Shown here in pieces: positions 33,463-42,272 of a stretch of 64,000 nt of DNA. Below the pieces are notes generated by a model. It was not told the DNA's origin. It was given only the letters and a program-made list of their open reading frames with translations, and made no database searches. How positions within the stretch are numbered: the first letter of the stretch is position 1; the number at the start of each line of letters is the position of its first letter. The stretch comes from UBA6136 sp044350805 (GTDB lineage Bacteria > Pseudomonadota > Gammaproteobacteria > Methylococcales > Methylococcaceae), in assembly GCA_044350805.1 (NCBI GenBank), contig JBILGU010000004.1:62001-126000 (forward strand), in the 5' to 3' direction. The position numbers and the translations under genes are program-made.

Positions 33463-36400
33463 ATGTCCATGACCCCAAAGGTCGCGCCTTATCGAATGGA
33501 GAATGCCGAAGGGCTGTCAATCGAAATCAACCGGAATGGAACCATCCGGCGATTTGCCAACAAGGACATTGTCATCAACCTCTTTCCGGGAAATGAGGCG
33601 GAAACGGCTCCGGCCAACCTCTTTCTCCGAATCGTGGGCGAGCCTTATCGCGTCACACCCTTGCTAGGTCCGAACAGCCCAAGCCGCTTTGGGATGCACG
33701 AGGAAAGCTTTGTCGCCGAGGGGGAGTTTGAGGGGCTTCGATATCAGGCGAGGTTGGTTTTGGCGGAGGATCGACCGGCCTGGTGCTGGCAGATCCAACT
33801 TGAAAACCGGGGTTCGGATCCGATCGAATACGATCTGATCTATGTGCAGGACCTGGCCATTGCGCCTTATGGGGCCATTCGGCTGAATGAATACTACGTC
33901 AGCCAGTACATCGATCATGAGCCCCTCTGTCATCCCGGCAAGGGCTTTGTCGTCGCCAGCCGTCAAAATCAGGCGGTGGGCGGACGCTACCCTTGGTCCC
34001 TGATCGGATCCTTGCGTCATGCCCAAAGCTACTCTACGGACGCGCTTCAATTTCATCGGCTGGATACCCGCCGTGACCTTCCTGCGCCAGCCTTGATCGA
34101 AGGCTTACCTGGCATCCTCTTACAGCATGAACATGCCATGGTGGGCATTCAGGACCAGGTGACCTGCCTCGCGCCCGGTGAAGGGGTCAGTGCCGGCTTC
34201 TACGGCTGGATTGAGGGAGATCATCCGGAAGCGACCTCGCCGGCAGATCTTCGAGTCGTGGACGAGGCCGTGGGCCTTTTTGAGATGCTTTCACCCGTCC
34301 CCAGCCTTTCGATGGCGGGTCTCCCCCCAAGGTCCCTGTTTGAGGTCGCGCCGACGTTGGCCTCAAGATCGCTGGATCAGGGCACCATGGATCAGCTCTT
34401 TGGCACCGAGCGCCGTGAGGCTGAATATGGTGATGAAGGCTTATTGTCCTTTTTTACCGGCGTAAGAACCCATGTCGTCCTCAAAGCCAAAGAGGAGGCC
34501 GTATTGAGGCCCCATGGCCACATCTTGAGGACCGGGGGACTTTTCCAGACCGAAGAAACCGTCCTGACCTCGACGACCTGGATGAATGGTGTTTTCCATT
34601 CGATGGTGACTCAGGGCCACGTCAGTATTAATCGGTTCCTTTCGACCACACACAGTTACCTGGGCCTTTTCAAATCACACGGACTGCGTGTCTTCATCGA
34701 TGCAGGCCATGGTTGGTTCCGGCTCGCAATGCCCTCCGCTTACAGCATGGCTCCGGAAGCCTGTCGCTGGATTTACCGGCACGATGCGGGAATGATCGAG
34801 GTGGTGAGTCGTGCCTCCACGGAGCGTCATGTCCTGACCCTCGAATTGAACGTTCTTGAAGGGTCTCCGGTCCGCTGCCTGATGAGTCACCATGTGGCGA
34901 TGAATGGCGATGATGGGGCTCAGCCGCTGCCGGCGGTTTTTGAGCGTCAGGGGCAGGGGGTTCGTGTGGGCGCCTTGCCTGACAGTGAGGTTGGCCGTCG
35001 TTTCCCCGAAGGCAGCTTCAAGATCGATCCTCTCCCTGGAACCCTCCTTGAGACGGTCACGGATGATGCGTTCCTCTTTCCTGATGGAGTCTCCCGAAGC
35101 GAGCCTTTCATCTGCATCGTCACGGCAGCTTCGCGACACGCCGGTCTTCAAATCGTGGGGGACCTCATCCAGGACCCGGGTGAAGTCCCCATGCCGGATG
35201 CTGATCGCTACTGGCGGGCTGCGACTGCGGGGTTGAGTGTGCCGGCTGAAAGCCCGGCAACCCTCCTTAAAATGGCCGAGATCCTCCCCTGGTTCGCGCA
35301 CAATGCCTTGATTCACTTTCTGGCACCCCGAGGGCTCGAGCAATATTCGGGCGGGGGCTGGGGGACCCGCGACGTGGCGCAAGGGCCGGTCGAATATCTT
35401 CTAGCCATCGGACAGTTCGAACCGATTCGGACCCTGCTTTTAGAGGTATTTCGAAATCAAAACCCGGATGGTGACTGGCCGCAGTGGTTCATGTACCTGC
35501 ATCGCGAGCGCAATATTCGTCCGAACGACTCGCACGGGGACATCATTTTCTGGCCACTCCTCGCCACGGCCCAGTACCTTGAAGTCAGTGGCGATCAGTC
35601 GTTCCTCAAGGAGCGCGTGCCCTTCTTTGCCTCGGATGAGGCCAAGGAGGAGTCGCTGCCGATTTACGATCACCTGATTCGGGCTCTGGGTCTGATTGGT
35701 GAGCGACTGATCCCTGGAACGCGGCTTGAAGCCTATGGGCATGGAGATTGGAATGATTCGCTGCAGCCGGCGGATCCCGCATTACGCGACCATCTTTGCA
35801 GTTCATGGACGGTCACCCTGCACTATCAGGTGCTCATGAGTTTGGCTTCGGCTCTCGGCGGGGTCGGTGAGTCCGTCTTGGGCGGTCTCCTGGAGACGGA
35901 GGCCAAAGAGATTCTGGCCGATTTTAGAAAGCACCTGTTGGTGGATGGTGTCATTCCGGGCTATGTGAACTTTGAAGATCCTGAAGCGGTGGCTTACCTT
36001 TTGCACCCCTTGGATCACAAGACCGGTCTTCGTTACAGCCTGCTCCCGATGATTCATGCAGTGATAAACCACATGCTGACGCCGGAGGAGGCAAAAAATC
36101 ACTTTGATCTCATTGACCTTCATTTGAAGGGGCCGGATGGCGCTCGGCTGTTCGATCGACCGATGGTCTATCGGGGAGGTCCCATGCGGATCTTCCAGCG
36201 CGCCGAAACTGCGACGTATTTCGGTCGAGAGATCGGCTTGATGTACACCCACGCCCATCTTCGGTATGCCGAAGCCCTTTGGCAGTTTGGTCATGCGGAG
36301 GCCTTCTTTGAAGCCCTCTCTAAAGCCATTCCGATTGGGGTCAGGGACCTGGTCAAAACCGCAGCACTGCGCCAGTCGAATTGCTATTTCTCAAGCTCCG

Positions 36401-36822
36401 ATGCCACCTTCCGTGACCGCTATCAGGCCTATGAGGAATATGAACTGATTCGTGAGGGTGAGGTCACTCTGGAGGGAGGTTGGCGGGTTTACTCGAGTGG
36501 TGCGGGGATCGCCTCAGGCCTCATTCTCAGGGCTCTCTTTGGTATCCGCGTGACTCGTCAGGCCATCTGGATCGATCCTTTGATTCCGCAGGCGCTTGCA
36601 GACCTCCGCATTGAACTCGACGTTTCCGGTGTGCGATTCGATGTTCGCTATCATCGGGGCGCACAGGGGGTCGGACCTGTGGCCCTCACCCTGAACGGGG
36701 CACCTTTGGGCTTCGATCGCGCTGAAAATCCTTACCGTGTCGGTGGGGCGAGGGTCGATGCCGCCCTTTGGCGTGAAGGGCTGGTCGCAGGAATGAACCG
36801 GCTCGATATCGAACTCGGCTGA
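33463..36822 (+). CDS. GH94-family glycoside phosphorylase (oligoglucan phosphorylase-like)
   Basis: Glycosyl hydrolase family 94 enzymes phosphorolyse beta-glucosides, releasing glucose 1-phosphate. The N-terminal half is the beta-sandwich; the C-terminal half is an (alpha/alpha)6 barrel. The barrel contains YSGGGWGTRDVAQGPVEYLL, NDSHGDIIFWP and HGDWNDSL, with the GDWND acids at residues 762 and 765 at the expected general-acid site. At 1119 residues it is longer than cellobiose phosphorylases (about 820) and closer to 1,2-beta-oligoglucan phosphorylases, so substrate is uncertain. ATG 33463 has GGAG seven bases upstream; a GTG at 33418 would add 15 residues. It stands alone, with a hairpin terminator after it. 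Confidence 0.8.
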   Translation: MSMTPKVAPYRMENAEGLSIEINRNGTIRRFANKDIVINLFPGNEAETAPANLFLRIVGEPYRVTPLLGPNSPSRFGMHEESFVAEGEFEGLRYQARLVLAEDRPAWCWQIQLENRGSDPIEYDLIYVQDLAIAPYGAIRLNEYYVSQYIDHEPLCHPGKGFVVASRQNQAVGGRYPWSLIGSLRHAQSYSTDALQFHRLDTRRDLPAPALIEGLPGILLQHEHAMVGIQDQVTCLAPGEGVSAGFYGWIEGDHPEATSPADLRVVDEAVGLFEMLSPVPSLSMAGLPPRSLFEVAPTLASRSLDQGTMDQLFGTERREAEYGDEGLLSFFTGVRTHVVLKAKEEAVLRPHGHILRTGGLFQTEETVLTSTTWMNGVFHSMVTQGHVSINRFLSTTHSYLGLFKSHGLRVFIDAGHGWFRLAMPSAYSMAPEACRWIYRHDAGMIEVVSRASTERHVLTLELNVLEGSPVRCLMSHHVAMNGDDGAQPLPAVFERQGQGVRVGALPDSEVGRRFPEGSFKIDPLPGTLLETVTDDAFLFPDGVSRSEPFICIVTAASRHAGLQIVGDLIQDPGEVPMPDADRYWRAATAGLSVPAESPATLLKMAEILPWFAHNALIHFLAPRGLEQYSGGGWGTRDVAQGPVEYLLAIGQFEPIRTLLLEVFRNQNPDGDWPQWFMYLHRERNIRPNDSHGDIIFWPLLATAQYLEVSGDQSFLKERVPFFASDEAKEESLPIYDHLIRALGLIGERLIPGTRLEAYGHGDWNDSLQPADPALRDHLCSSWTVTLHYQVLMSLASALGGVGESVLGGLLETEAKEILADFRKHLLVDGVIPGYVNFEDPEAVAYLLHPLDHKTGLRYSLLPMIHAVINHMLTPEEAKNHFDLIDLHLKGPDGARLFDRPMVYRGGPMRIFQRAETATYFGREIGLMYTHAHLRYAEALWQFGHAEAFFEALSKAIPIGVRDLVKTAALRQSNCYFSSSDATFRDRYQAYEEYELIREGEVTLEGGWRVYSSGAGIASGLILRALFGIRVTRQAIWIDPLIPQALADLRIELDVSGVRFDVRYHRGAQGVGPVALTLNGAPLGFDRAENPYRVGGARVDAALWREGLVAGMNRLDIELG

Positions 36823-36842
36823 GGCGAACCAGACGGAGTGCA

Positions 36843-36879
36843 AGAGGGGGGCGGAATCCATTCGGATCCGCCCCCCTCT
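36843..36879. terminator. Hairpin terminator between GH94 and hemH
   Basis: A 13-bp perfect stem pairs 36843-36855 with 36867-36879 around six G/C pairs, in the gap between convergent genes. The following tract is only weakly T-rich (CTTTG), so termination may be imperfect. Confidence 0.7.
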
Positions 36880-36910
36880 CTTTGCCGCTCGCCTGAGTCG
36901 AGAGTGACTG

Positions 36911-37945
36911 CTACGGCCGCCGTGGCATTTTCTCTCTGACCAGAGATTCCAGGCAATCAATGAATCTTGGGTGACTGTTTGAGCTTGGGACCAGCTGAAT
37001 CGTCTCTCCGCCCAGGCGGGTGAAGAGCGACTGATATTCGACGCCGATTTCAACCAGCGTTTCAAGGCAGTCCGCCACAAACGCAGGACTGAAAACCAAA
37101 AGTCGCTTCGCCCCCCGTCCAGCCCACGATTCGATTACCCCATCGGAGAATGGCTCAATCCATTTGCCATTCAGGCGCGATTGGAAACAGGTCGTGTAAC
37201 GATCTTCCGTAAGCCCCAGTCGGGCGGCCAATCGCCTCGTGGTTTCATAACAGGCGGCCTTGTAGCAAAACTGGTTTTCCTGATCGAACTGATGTTCGCA
37301 GTCCCGATCACGGCAAAGCCCCTGCGTGTAGACCTTGTCGACCTGGCGTTCCGGAAGACCGTGGTAGGAGAAAAGCACGTGGTCATAGCTGTCGAGTGCG
37401 AATCCTTCCGCCATGGCGCAGGCGGCATCGATGTAGCCCGGATGATCAAAAAATTGATTGACGATGCTGATCTCGGGAATGACCCACCATTTTTGGATGA
37501 TTTGAAGGGCCCGCTCGATCGCGGATCCCGAGGATGCGCTAGCGTATTGGGGAAACAGCGGAATAATGACGATTCGGGTGTAATTGGCCAGCCGCATTCT
37601 TTCAAGCGCTGAATCCAGCGAGGGCTCGCGGTACCGCATCGCCACTTCGATCGTGACCTCTTCATCCTGGAACCGGTTCGCCAAGGCGTCGCGAGTGGCC
37701 AGCGTATGCGTGAGGAGCGGCGAGGCTCCTCCCCCAAGCGCCCAGAGTTCACGGTAGATCTTGGCGGATTTGGGCGATCTGAATGGGACAATGATCCCGT
37801 TCACCAGAATCTTCCGTACCAACCAGGGAAGATCAATGACCCGCGGATCGTTAAGGAACTCCCCAAGATAACGGGCGACATCCAATGTGGACGGGCTGTC
37901 TGGGGTGCCAAGCTGGATTAGGAGTACGCCGGTTTTCTGTTGCAT
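36911..37945 (-). CDS. hemH: Ferrochelatase HemH
   Basis: HemH inserts ferrous iron into protoporphyrin IX, the last step of haem synthesis. It opens GVLLIQLGTPDSP. The catalytic His is in FSYHGLPERQ (about residue 195), and the conserved acidic stretch is SPAFVADCLETLVEI (about residue 275). Several Cys in YTQGLCRDRDCEHQF could bind metal, but I do not claim a cluster. At 344 residues it is complete. No Shine-Dalgarno is seen before the ATG. The other haem genes of the window are 7-20 kb away at 25166-29915. Confidence 0.95.
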   Translation of the reverse strand: MQQKTGVLLIQLGTPDSPSTLDVARYLGEFLNDPRVIDLPWLVRKILVNGIIVPFRSPKSAKIYRELWALGGGASPLLTHTLATRDALANRFQDEEVTIEVAMRYREPSLDSALERMRLANYTRIVIIPLFPQYASASSGSAIERALQIIQKWWVIPEISIVNQFFDHPGYIDAACAMAEGFALDSYDHVLFSYHGLPERQVDKVYTQGLCRDRDCEHQFDQENQFCYKAACYETTRRLAARLGLTEDRYTTCFQSRLNGKWIEPFSDGVIESWAGRGAKRLLVFSPAFVADCLETLVEIGVEYQSLFTRLGGETIQLVPSSNSHPRFIDCLESLVREKMPRRP

Positions 37946-38001
37946 GAATAAGGGGTAGGCTTGGGTGTGATGGGGGCAGGAGCGCCTTGAACATTGAAGT
38001 C

Positions 38002-38013
38002 GATTCTAGCAAA
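38002..38013 (-). promoter_or_regulatory. Extended -10 promoter candidate for hemH
   Basis: The minus strand reads TTTGCTAGAATC, containing TGC plus TAGAAT (5/6 to consensus), about 58 bases upstream of the hemH ATG. The identical 12-mer precedes miaB at 51918. Confidence 0.45.
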
Positions 38014-38070
38014 GGGCTTTGGGGGTGAGGGGTCCCGCGTCGGATACCTCGAAGGGAGAGGAGAAAAAGA

Positions 38071-38583
38071 GTGGACAGTCGATTGCAGGAAAAGCGGACC
38101 GAACGGGAAAGCGTGGAGTCCATGGTGGGATTCGCCGGCTTTCACCGTCGAGGAGATTCAGTGGCGGGTGAGGGGCTTCTCAAGATCACCCAGAGTCAAC
38201 GCCCGGATGCTTCTGGCTATCTCACGCTCACCTTCATTTTAGATATCGAGGGCCATCACCTGCATGAGAGGCAGCTTCCTCCCCTGGATGAAAAGGGTCT
38301 CAGGCTGGCCCTTGGACCGCGTTTTGAGATGGCGATGGATCTTCCACTCCGGGGGAGAGCCCCAGAATCCAGTCACTGGATCGAGGAAATCGACCTCTTT
38401 CTTCGCCCCTTGGATCCCTTTCCGGTCCCGTTTGTCTCGGAGGTCCTGTTGCCGGTCCTCGCGCAGCAGTTGAATCTCGAGTTTGAAGCGCTGAGCGACT
38501 GGGTCGACCATCCGGCTCTGATGGCACACGTTCCCCCACCTTCGATCTGGCAGCGGTTCTTGCATTGGCTGCGACTAGCCTAG
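38071..38583 (+). CDS. Hypothetical protein of 170 residues
   Basis: I do not recognise this protein. It starts with GTG behind a strong GGGAGAGGAG, so translation is likely. No signal peptide or membrane helix is visible. A central strand-rich part (GYLTLTFILDIEGHHLHERQLPPL) is followed by a Pro-rich section (LDPFPVPFVSEVLLPVLAQQLNLEF), and the end is Trp-rich (IWQRFLHWLRLA). It lies divergent from hemH and overlaps the convergent chemoreceptor gene by nine bases. A link to the chemosensory cluster is possible only by position. Confidence 0.55.
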   Translation: MDSRLQEKRTERESVESMVGFAGFHRRGDSVAGEGLLKITQSQRPDASGYLTLTFILDIEGHHLHERQLPPLDEKGLRLALGPRFEMAMDLPLRGRAPESSHWIEEIDLFLRPLDPFPVPFVSEVLLPVLAQQLNLEFEALSDWVDHPALMAHVPPPSIWQRFLHWLRLA

Positions 38584-40596
38584 GCGGAAGGCCGAAATTT
38601 CAGAGCGCAGTTCGTCAATGGCGGCTTCGAGTCGGTGCGTCGCGGCCCGCGTTTCATCGAGGGAGTGCGCGGAAACCCTGACGCTTTCTGTCAGAGTCAC
38701 CATCGAATCACGAATTTCCCTGGCGCCAGCGGACTGGGAGCGCATGCCCTCGTGAACGGCCTCAAATTGTGGCAAAAGATCCTGGACTAATTGAATGATC
38801 GTGCCAAAGCGCTCACCAATCAGGTGTGTGTCTGAGACGCTCCGGTTGACCTGTTCAGAAAACTTGTCCATTTCCATGACCCCGCCCGTCACAGAATCCT
38901 GCATCTCCCGGATCATTCGCTCGATGTCCAGCGTCGCGACGGCCGTTTGATCAGCAAGTCGGCGGATTTCTCGCGCCAGAACCGCAAAACCGACCCCATA
39001 TTCACCGGCCTTTTCTGCCTCAATCGACGCATTGAGTGAGAGCAGATTGGTCTGGTCCGCAATCTTGGTGATGGTTGTCGTCACGGAGCCGATGATGTTG
39101 GTTTTTTGACTGATCTGACCCAGGCGATCGGAAATCGAGTGGGTAGCATCCGAAAGGCTACGCATGGTGGTTTCCATCGTGCCGATGGCGCTTTGTCCGG
39201 AGTTAGCGAGTTCTTGGGTATGGTCTGTGACGGTGCTGATACGCGTCATCCGTTGCAGCAATTCTTCAGAGGTCGCAGAAATTTGTTTGGTGGCTGCGGC
39301 GATTTCGGTGGTGCTCGAACCGAGATTTTTGACCTCATCGCTTTGCGTTCGGGTCATGGCGCTGAGGCTGTTGGCGGTTGAAACCAGGTCAATGGTGGAC
39401 CTTTGAACCTGACTGATCAGGGAGTTCAGGTTATTGACCATCTTGCCCAGCGCGTTAAGCAGCTTGCTCGTTTCATCACTGCCATAGGCTGAAAGATCCC
39501 CCGAGAGATCGCCGGCGGCCACTCGCTCGGCGGCCTGAACGGCCGTTCGAATCGGCCCTGAAATCGACCGGGCCACCATAAGAGCAATCAGAAGGATCGG
39601 AGTGATGATGGCCGCAACGGCACCAAAAAGCGCCATGCGCTGCTCGCCAACCATGTCGGTGGCTTCCGAGAAGTCTTGTTCGATCGCGATGCCCCAGCGG
39701 AAGGACGGAACATAGATCCAGGAGGCCAGTACATCGCTTTTGAGGACGCTTCGAACCCTGCCGCCTCCGAGGTTGCCCAGGACGGCATTCTGGATATCAC
39801 TGCCATAGGGTGCACCGACACCGACGTTGACCTTGAATGCGGCATCTGGGCGACCGCGGATGGGCGCGACCACATGAATCAGTTCACCTTTCAGTGCACC
39901 CACGATCACATTTCCGGTTCTGCCAAGCCCCGTGTAATTGGTCAGGATTTCAAGAATTTCTTTGTCATTGATTTGCAGGATGACCAGTCCGGCCTTGGTG
40001 CCGTCTTCCTGGATGATGGGAGCAGACACGAATCCCTGAGGCATCTCGCTTCCGGGATAGACGTCAAAATCGGAGATATCGGGCTCAAGAAGCGTCAGGG
40101 AGCGTTTGGTTAGTTGTCCTAGCGGGCTTTCCCGGAGTGGGCCGTTGACCAGGCTGCCGCCCAGATCGAAGCGATTGCTGCTGTGATAGAGGACGTTCCC
40201 CTTCGGGCAGACCACGATGACATCCTGAAATCCGAGGTTGGAGGCAAAAAGGCTCGTCAGCCGTCCCATGACTTCAATCTGCTCGGCACGCTCCTTTTCG
40301 GTTGCTTTGGGATTGGCCAGCATGACGGCAGCATTTCCAATCCGGCTGATGCGTCCGATCATCGCCGCGCTTCGCGTGCGATCGTAGGCGAGGATCTCCA
40401 GCGAGCTGGCCTTATCGCGTGCGACCATGCCCAATTTCTCAAGGACATCTTCCTGGAGGGCGTGGTTGGATACCCGGTCGATTGCAACGCTGATGATCAG
40501 CATCGGAACCAGCAGCAAAACGCTGAACCAGAAAACCAGGCGCGTAGCCAGTGTTCGGTGCTGGATGCCGAACCCCGAGGAGGGCCATCGAATCAT
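38575..40596 (-). CDS. WspA-like methyl-accepting chemotaxis protein
   Basis: A transmembrane chemoreceptor. It has a basic N-terminus, TM1 (about 18-40), a large periplasmic Cache-like sensor (45-310), TM2 (about 322-345), HAMP (345-400) and a cytoplasmic coiled-coil signalling domain. The tip at about 505-530 reads IADQTNLLSLNASIEAEKAGEYG. This, with REIRRLADQTAVATLDIE and MEMDKFSEQV, is as I recall the WspA subgroup rather than ordinary E. coli-type receptors. No C-terminal CheR-tethering pentapeptide is present. GAGGAG precedes the ATG, which overlaps the binding-protein gene as ATGA. It should anchor the CheW/CheA proteins encoded on the other strand. Confidence 0.9.
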   Translation of the reverse strand: MIRWPSSGFGIQHRTLATRLVFWFSVLLLVPMLIISVAIDRVSNHALQEDVLEKLGMVARDKASSLEILAYDRTRSAAMIGRISRIGNAAVMLANPKATEKERAEQIEVMGRLTSLFASNLGFQDVIVVCPKGNVLYHSSNRFDLGGSLVNGPLRESPLGQLTKRSLTLLEPDISDFDVYPGSEMPQGFVSAPIIQEDGTKAGLVILQINDKEILEILTNYTGLGRTGNVIVGALKGELIHVVAPIRGRPDAAFKVNVGVGAPYGSDIQNAVLGNLGGGRVRSVLKSDVLASWIYVPSFRWGIAIEQDFSEATDMVGEQRMALFGAVAAIITPILLIALMVARSISGPIRTAVQAAERVAAGDLSGDLSAYGSDETSKLLNALGKMVNNLNSLISQVQRSTIDLVSTANSLSAMTRTQSDEVKNLGSSTTEIAAATKQISATSEELLQRMTRISTVTDHTQELANSGQSAIGTMETTMRSLSDATHSISDRLGQISQKTNIIGSVTTTITKIADQTNLLSLNASIEAEKAGEYGVGFAVLAREIRRLADQTAVATLDIERMIREMQDSVTGGVMEMDKFSEQVNRSVSDTHLIGERFGTIIQLVQDLLPQFEAVHEGMRSQSAGAREIRDSMVTLTESVRVSAHSLDETRAATHRLEAAIDELRSEISAFRLG

Positions 40597-41912
40597 GGTT
40601 GCTCCTCGGGCGATTGCATCGTTCGCCGATTGATCCAGTGATGATCCCAGCTGTTATAGAGGCCTGACAGGAGACTGTCCCACTCGCTGATCGAGCGCGA
40701 ACTGGGGTAGGGGATAGGCCGAATGGCATGATCTGCCGACCAGACAATCCGGATGGTCTGGTTGCCTTCGATCTGACCGATGTTGAACGAGCGCCAGGTA
40801 TGGCGGGTGGATGGATCGACAGTGATGATGCCTTCTGGAGCATCCAGGTTGATGCCCAGGAGGGCATGATTGACCTCGTCGGGGTCCACGGTGCCGGTTC
40901 GTTCCACCGCGCGTGCCCAGAGCAGTGTGCTGAAGTAGGCCGTTTCCATGACATCGCTGACCACGCGAGCGTCACCGTATTTTCGGCGGAAGCGTTCGAC
41001 GAATCCTTGATTGGTCGGACGGTTAATTGATTGAAAGTAGCCCCAGGCGGCGTAATGCCCGTTAATGTCAGCCCCCGGGAGCCCCTGGATTTCAGTTTCG
41101 GCGATGGAGAATGAGATGATCGGAATTTGCCGGGACGTGAGACCGGCCGTCCTGAATTCATGATAGAGGACGGGGTTCGAGTCACCCACGACCGTGCTCA
41201 GCACCACATCGGGTTGGCTGGCCTTGATGGCCGCGACCGACTCTCGGGCATCCAGGCTTCCAAAGGGAAGATAGCTTTCACCGACGACCGTCCCGCCCAG
41301 GGCGCGAATCTGGTCGCGCACAATGGCATGGACGGCATGCGGCCAGATGTAATCGGAACCCAGAAGATAAAAGCGGGTACCAATGTTTTCATACGCCCAG
41401 TTGACCGCCGGGAGAACCTGTTGGTTGGGGGCCGCTCCGGTGTAGATGATGTTGGGGGACCGCTCCAGTCCCTCATAGGCCATTGGGTAGATCATCAAGG
41501 CATTGTGGCGCTCGATGATCGGCCGGACGCTCTTCCGGCAGGCCGAAGTCCAGCATCCGATGATGGCGCTGACCTTGTCTTTGTCGAGGAGTTGTTCGGT
41601 TTTTCGCATCGCACTTTCGACCTGCGAGCCGGTATCGGCGACCACCGCTTCAACCGTTCTTCCGAGCACCCCCCCGTCTTGATTGATTTCTTCGATCGCG
41701 AGCAGTTCAGCCTCCACCATGGGGCTTTCACTCACGGCCATGGGCCCTGAAAGCGCATGCAGCAGGCCAATTTTGACGTGGGTCTGCGGATGGCTTTGGC
41801 GCCAGCCAGAGAAAAGGGCGGTCGCGATGATTCCGGTCAGGATGAGTCCGGATGCCGTCGGGTTTCCCCTCAGCCAGGCCGCGATGCGTGCGGGTAGGCT
41901 GGTCGACTTCAT
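40593..41912 (-). CDS. UrtA/AmiC-like ligand-binding protein, probably a co-receptor
   Basis: A type I periplasmic-binding-protein fold of the urea/short-amide group. It contains IGLLHALSGPMAVSESP, IEEINQDGGVLGR, IIGCWTSACRKSV, YTGAAPNQQ and FYLLGSDYIWPH, all characteristic of UrtA/FmdD-type proteins. A hydrophobic helix at about 19-38 with basic flanks and no lipobox could be a signal anchor, leaving the binding domain tethered in the periplasm. No urtBCDE permease or ATPase genes are nearby. The gene is coupled (ATGA) to the chemoreceptor, so it more likely presents a ligand to the receptor than to a transporter (inference). The ligand is unknown. Confidence 0.82.
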   Translation of the reverse strand: MKSTSLPARIAAWLRGNPTASGLILTGIIATALFSGWRQSHPQTHVKIGLLHALSGPMAVSESPMVEAELLAIEEINQDGGVLGRTVEAVVADTGSQVESAMRKTEQLLDKDKVSAIIGCWTSACRKSVRPIIERHNALMIYPMAYEGLERSPNIIYTGAAPNQQVLPAVNWAYENIGTRFYLLGSDYIWPHAVHAIVRDQIRALGGTVVGESYLPFGSLDARESVAAIKASQPDVVLSTVVGDSNPVLYHEFRTAGLTSRQIPIISFSIAETEIQGLPGADINGHYAAWGYFQSINRPTNQGFVERFRRKYGDARVVSDVMETAYFSTLLWARAVERTGTVDPDEVNHALLGINLDAPEGIITVDPSTRHTWRSFNIGQIEGNQTIRIVWSADHAIRPIPYPSSRSISEWDSLLSGLYNSWDHHWINRRTMQSPEEQP

Positions 41913-41915
41913 TGC

Positions 41916-42242
41916 CTAGAGAGCGTCTTGGACGGTAGGAACGATGACGAAAAGCTTGCTGAATCCGCTGATCTCGAAAACATCCATCAGCGTGGCATTG
42001 AGTCCGGCCAGCTTGACGCGCCCGCCATTGGGTTCGAGCCGTTTCGCCACCAGAAGAATGACCCTGAGGCCTGCGCTGCTGATGAAGTTCACCTGACTTA
42101 AGTCCATGACCATCTGCATTTCACCCTTCTCGATCCATTCGAGGCACTGGGTTTCAAGATCTTTGGCGCAGCTGGCATCAATGCGTCCGCCGAGGGTAAA
42201 GACCAGGGAGTTGGCTTTTTTTTCTGTGTTGATCGAGAGCAT
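41916..42242 (-). CDS. STAS-domain anti-sigma-factor antagonist
   Basis: A single-domain STAS protein of the SpoIIAA/RsbV type, 108 residues. The phosphorylation loop is DLSQVNFISSAGLRVIL, with Ser56 at the position phosphorylated in anti-anti-sigma factors. In partner switching, the unphosphorylated form binds a kinase/anti-sigma factor and frees the sigma factor. The cognate kinase candidate is the HATPase protein at 43153, and the phosphatase candidate is the receiver-PP2C protein at 48941. It lies 30 bases after the carbonic anhydrase gene and three before the binding-protein gene, on the same strand. Confidence 0.88.
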   Translation of the reverse strand: MLSINTEKKANSLVFTLGGRIDASCAKDLETQCLEWIEKGEMQMVMDLSQVNFISSAGLRVILLVAKRLEPNGGRVKLAGLNATLMDVFEISGFSKLFVIVPTVQDAL

Positions 42243-42272
42243 GGCGGTGGTTCCGTTTGGCGATGGGGGCTT

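Noticed and set aside
36911..37945. Iron-sulfur cluster in ferrochelatase
   Set aside because: The Cys residues in the LCRDRDCEHQ region do not form a spacing I can match with confidence to cluster-binding ferrochelatases.
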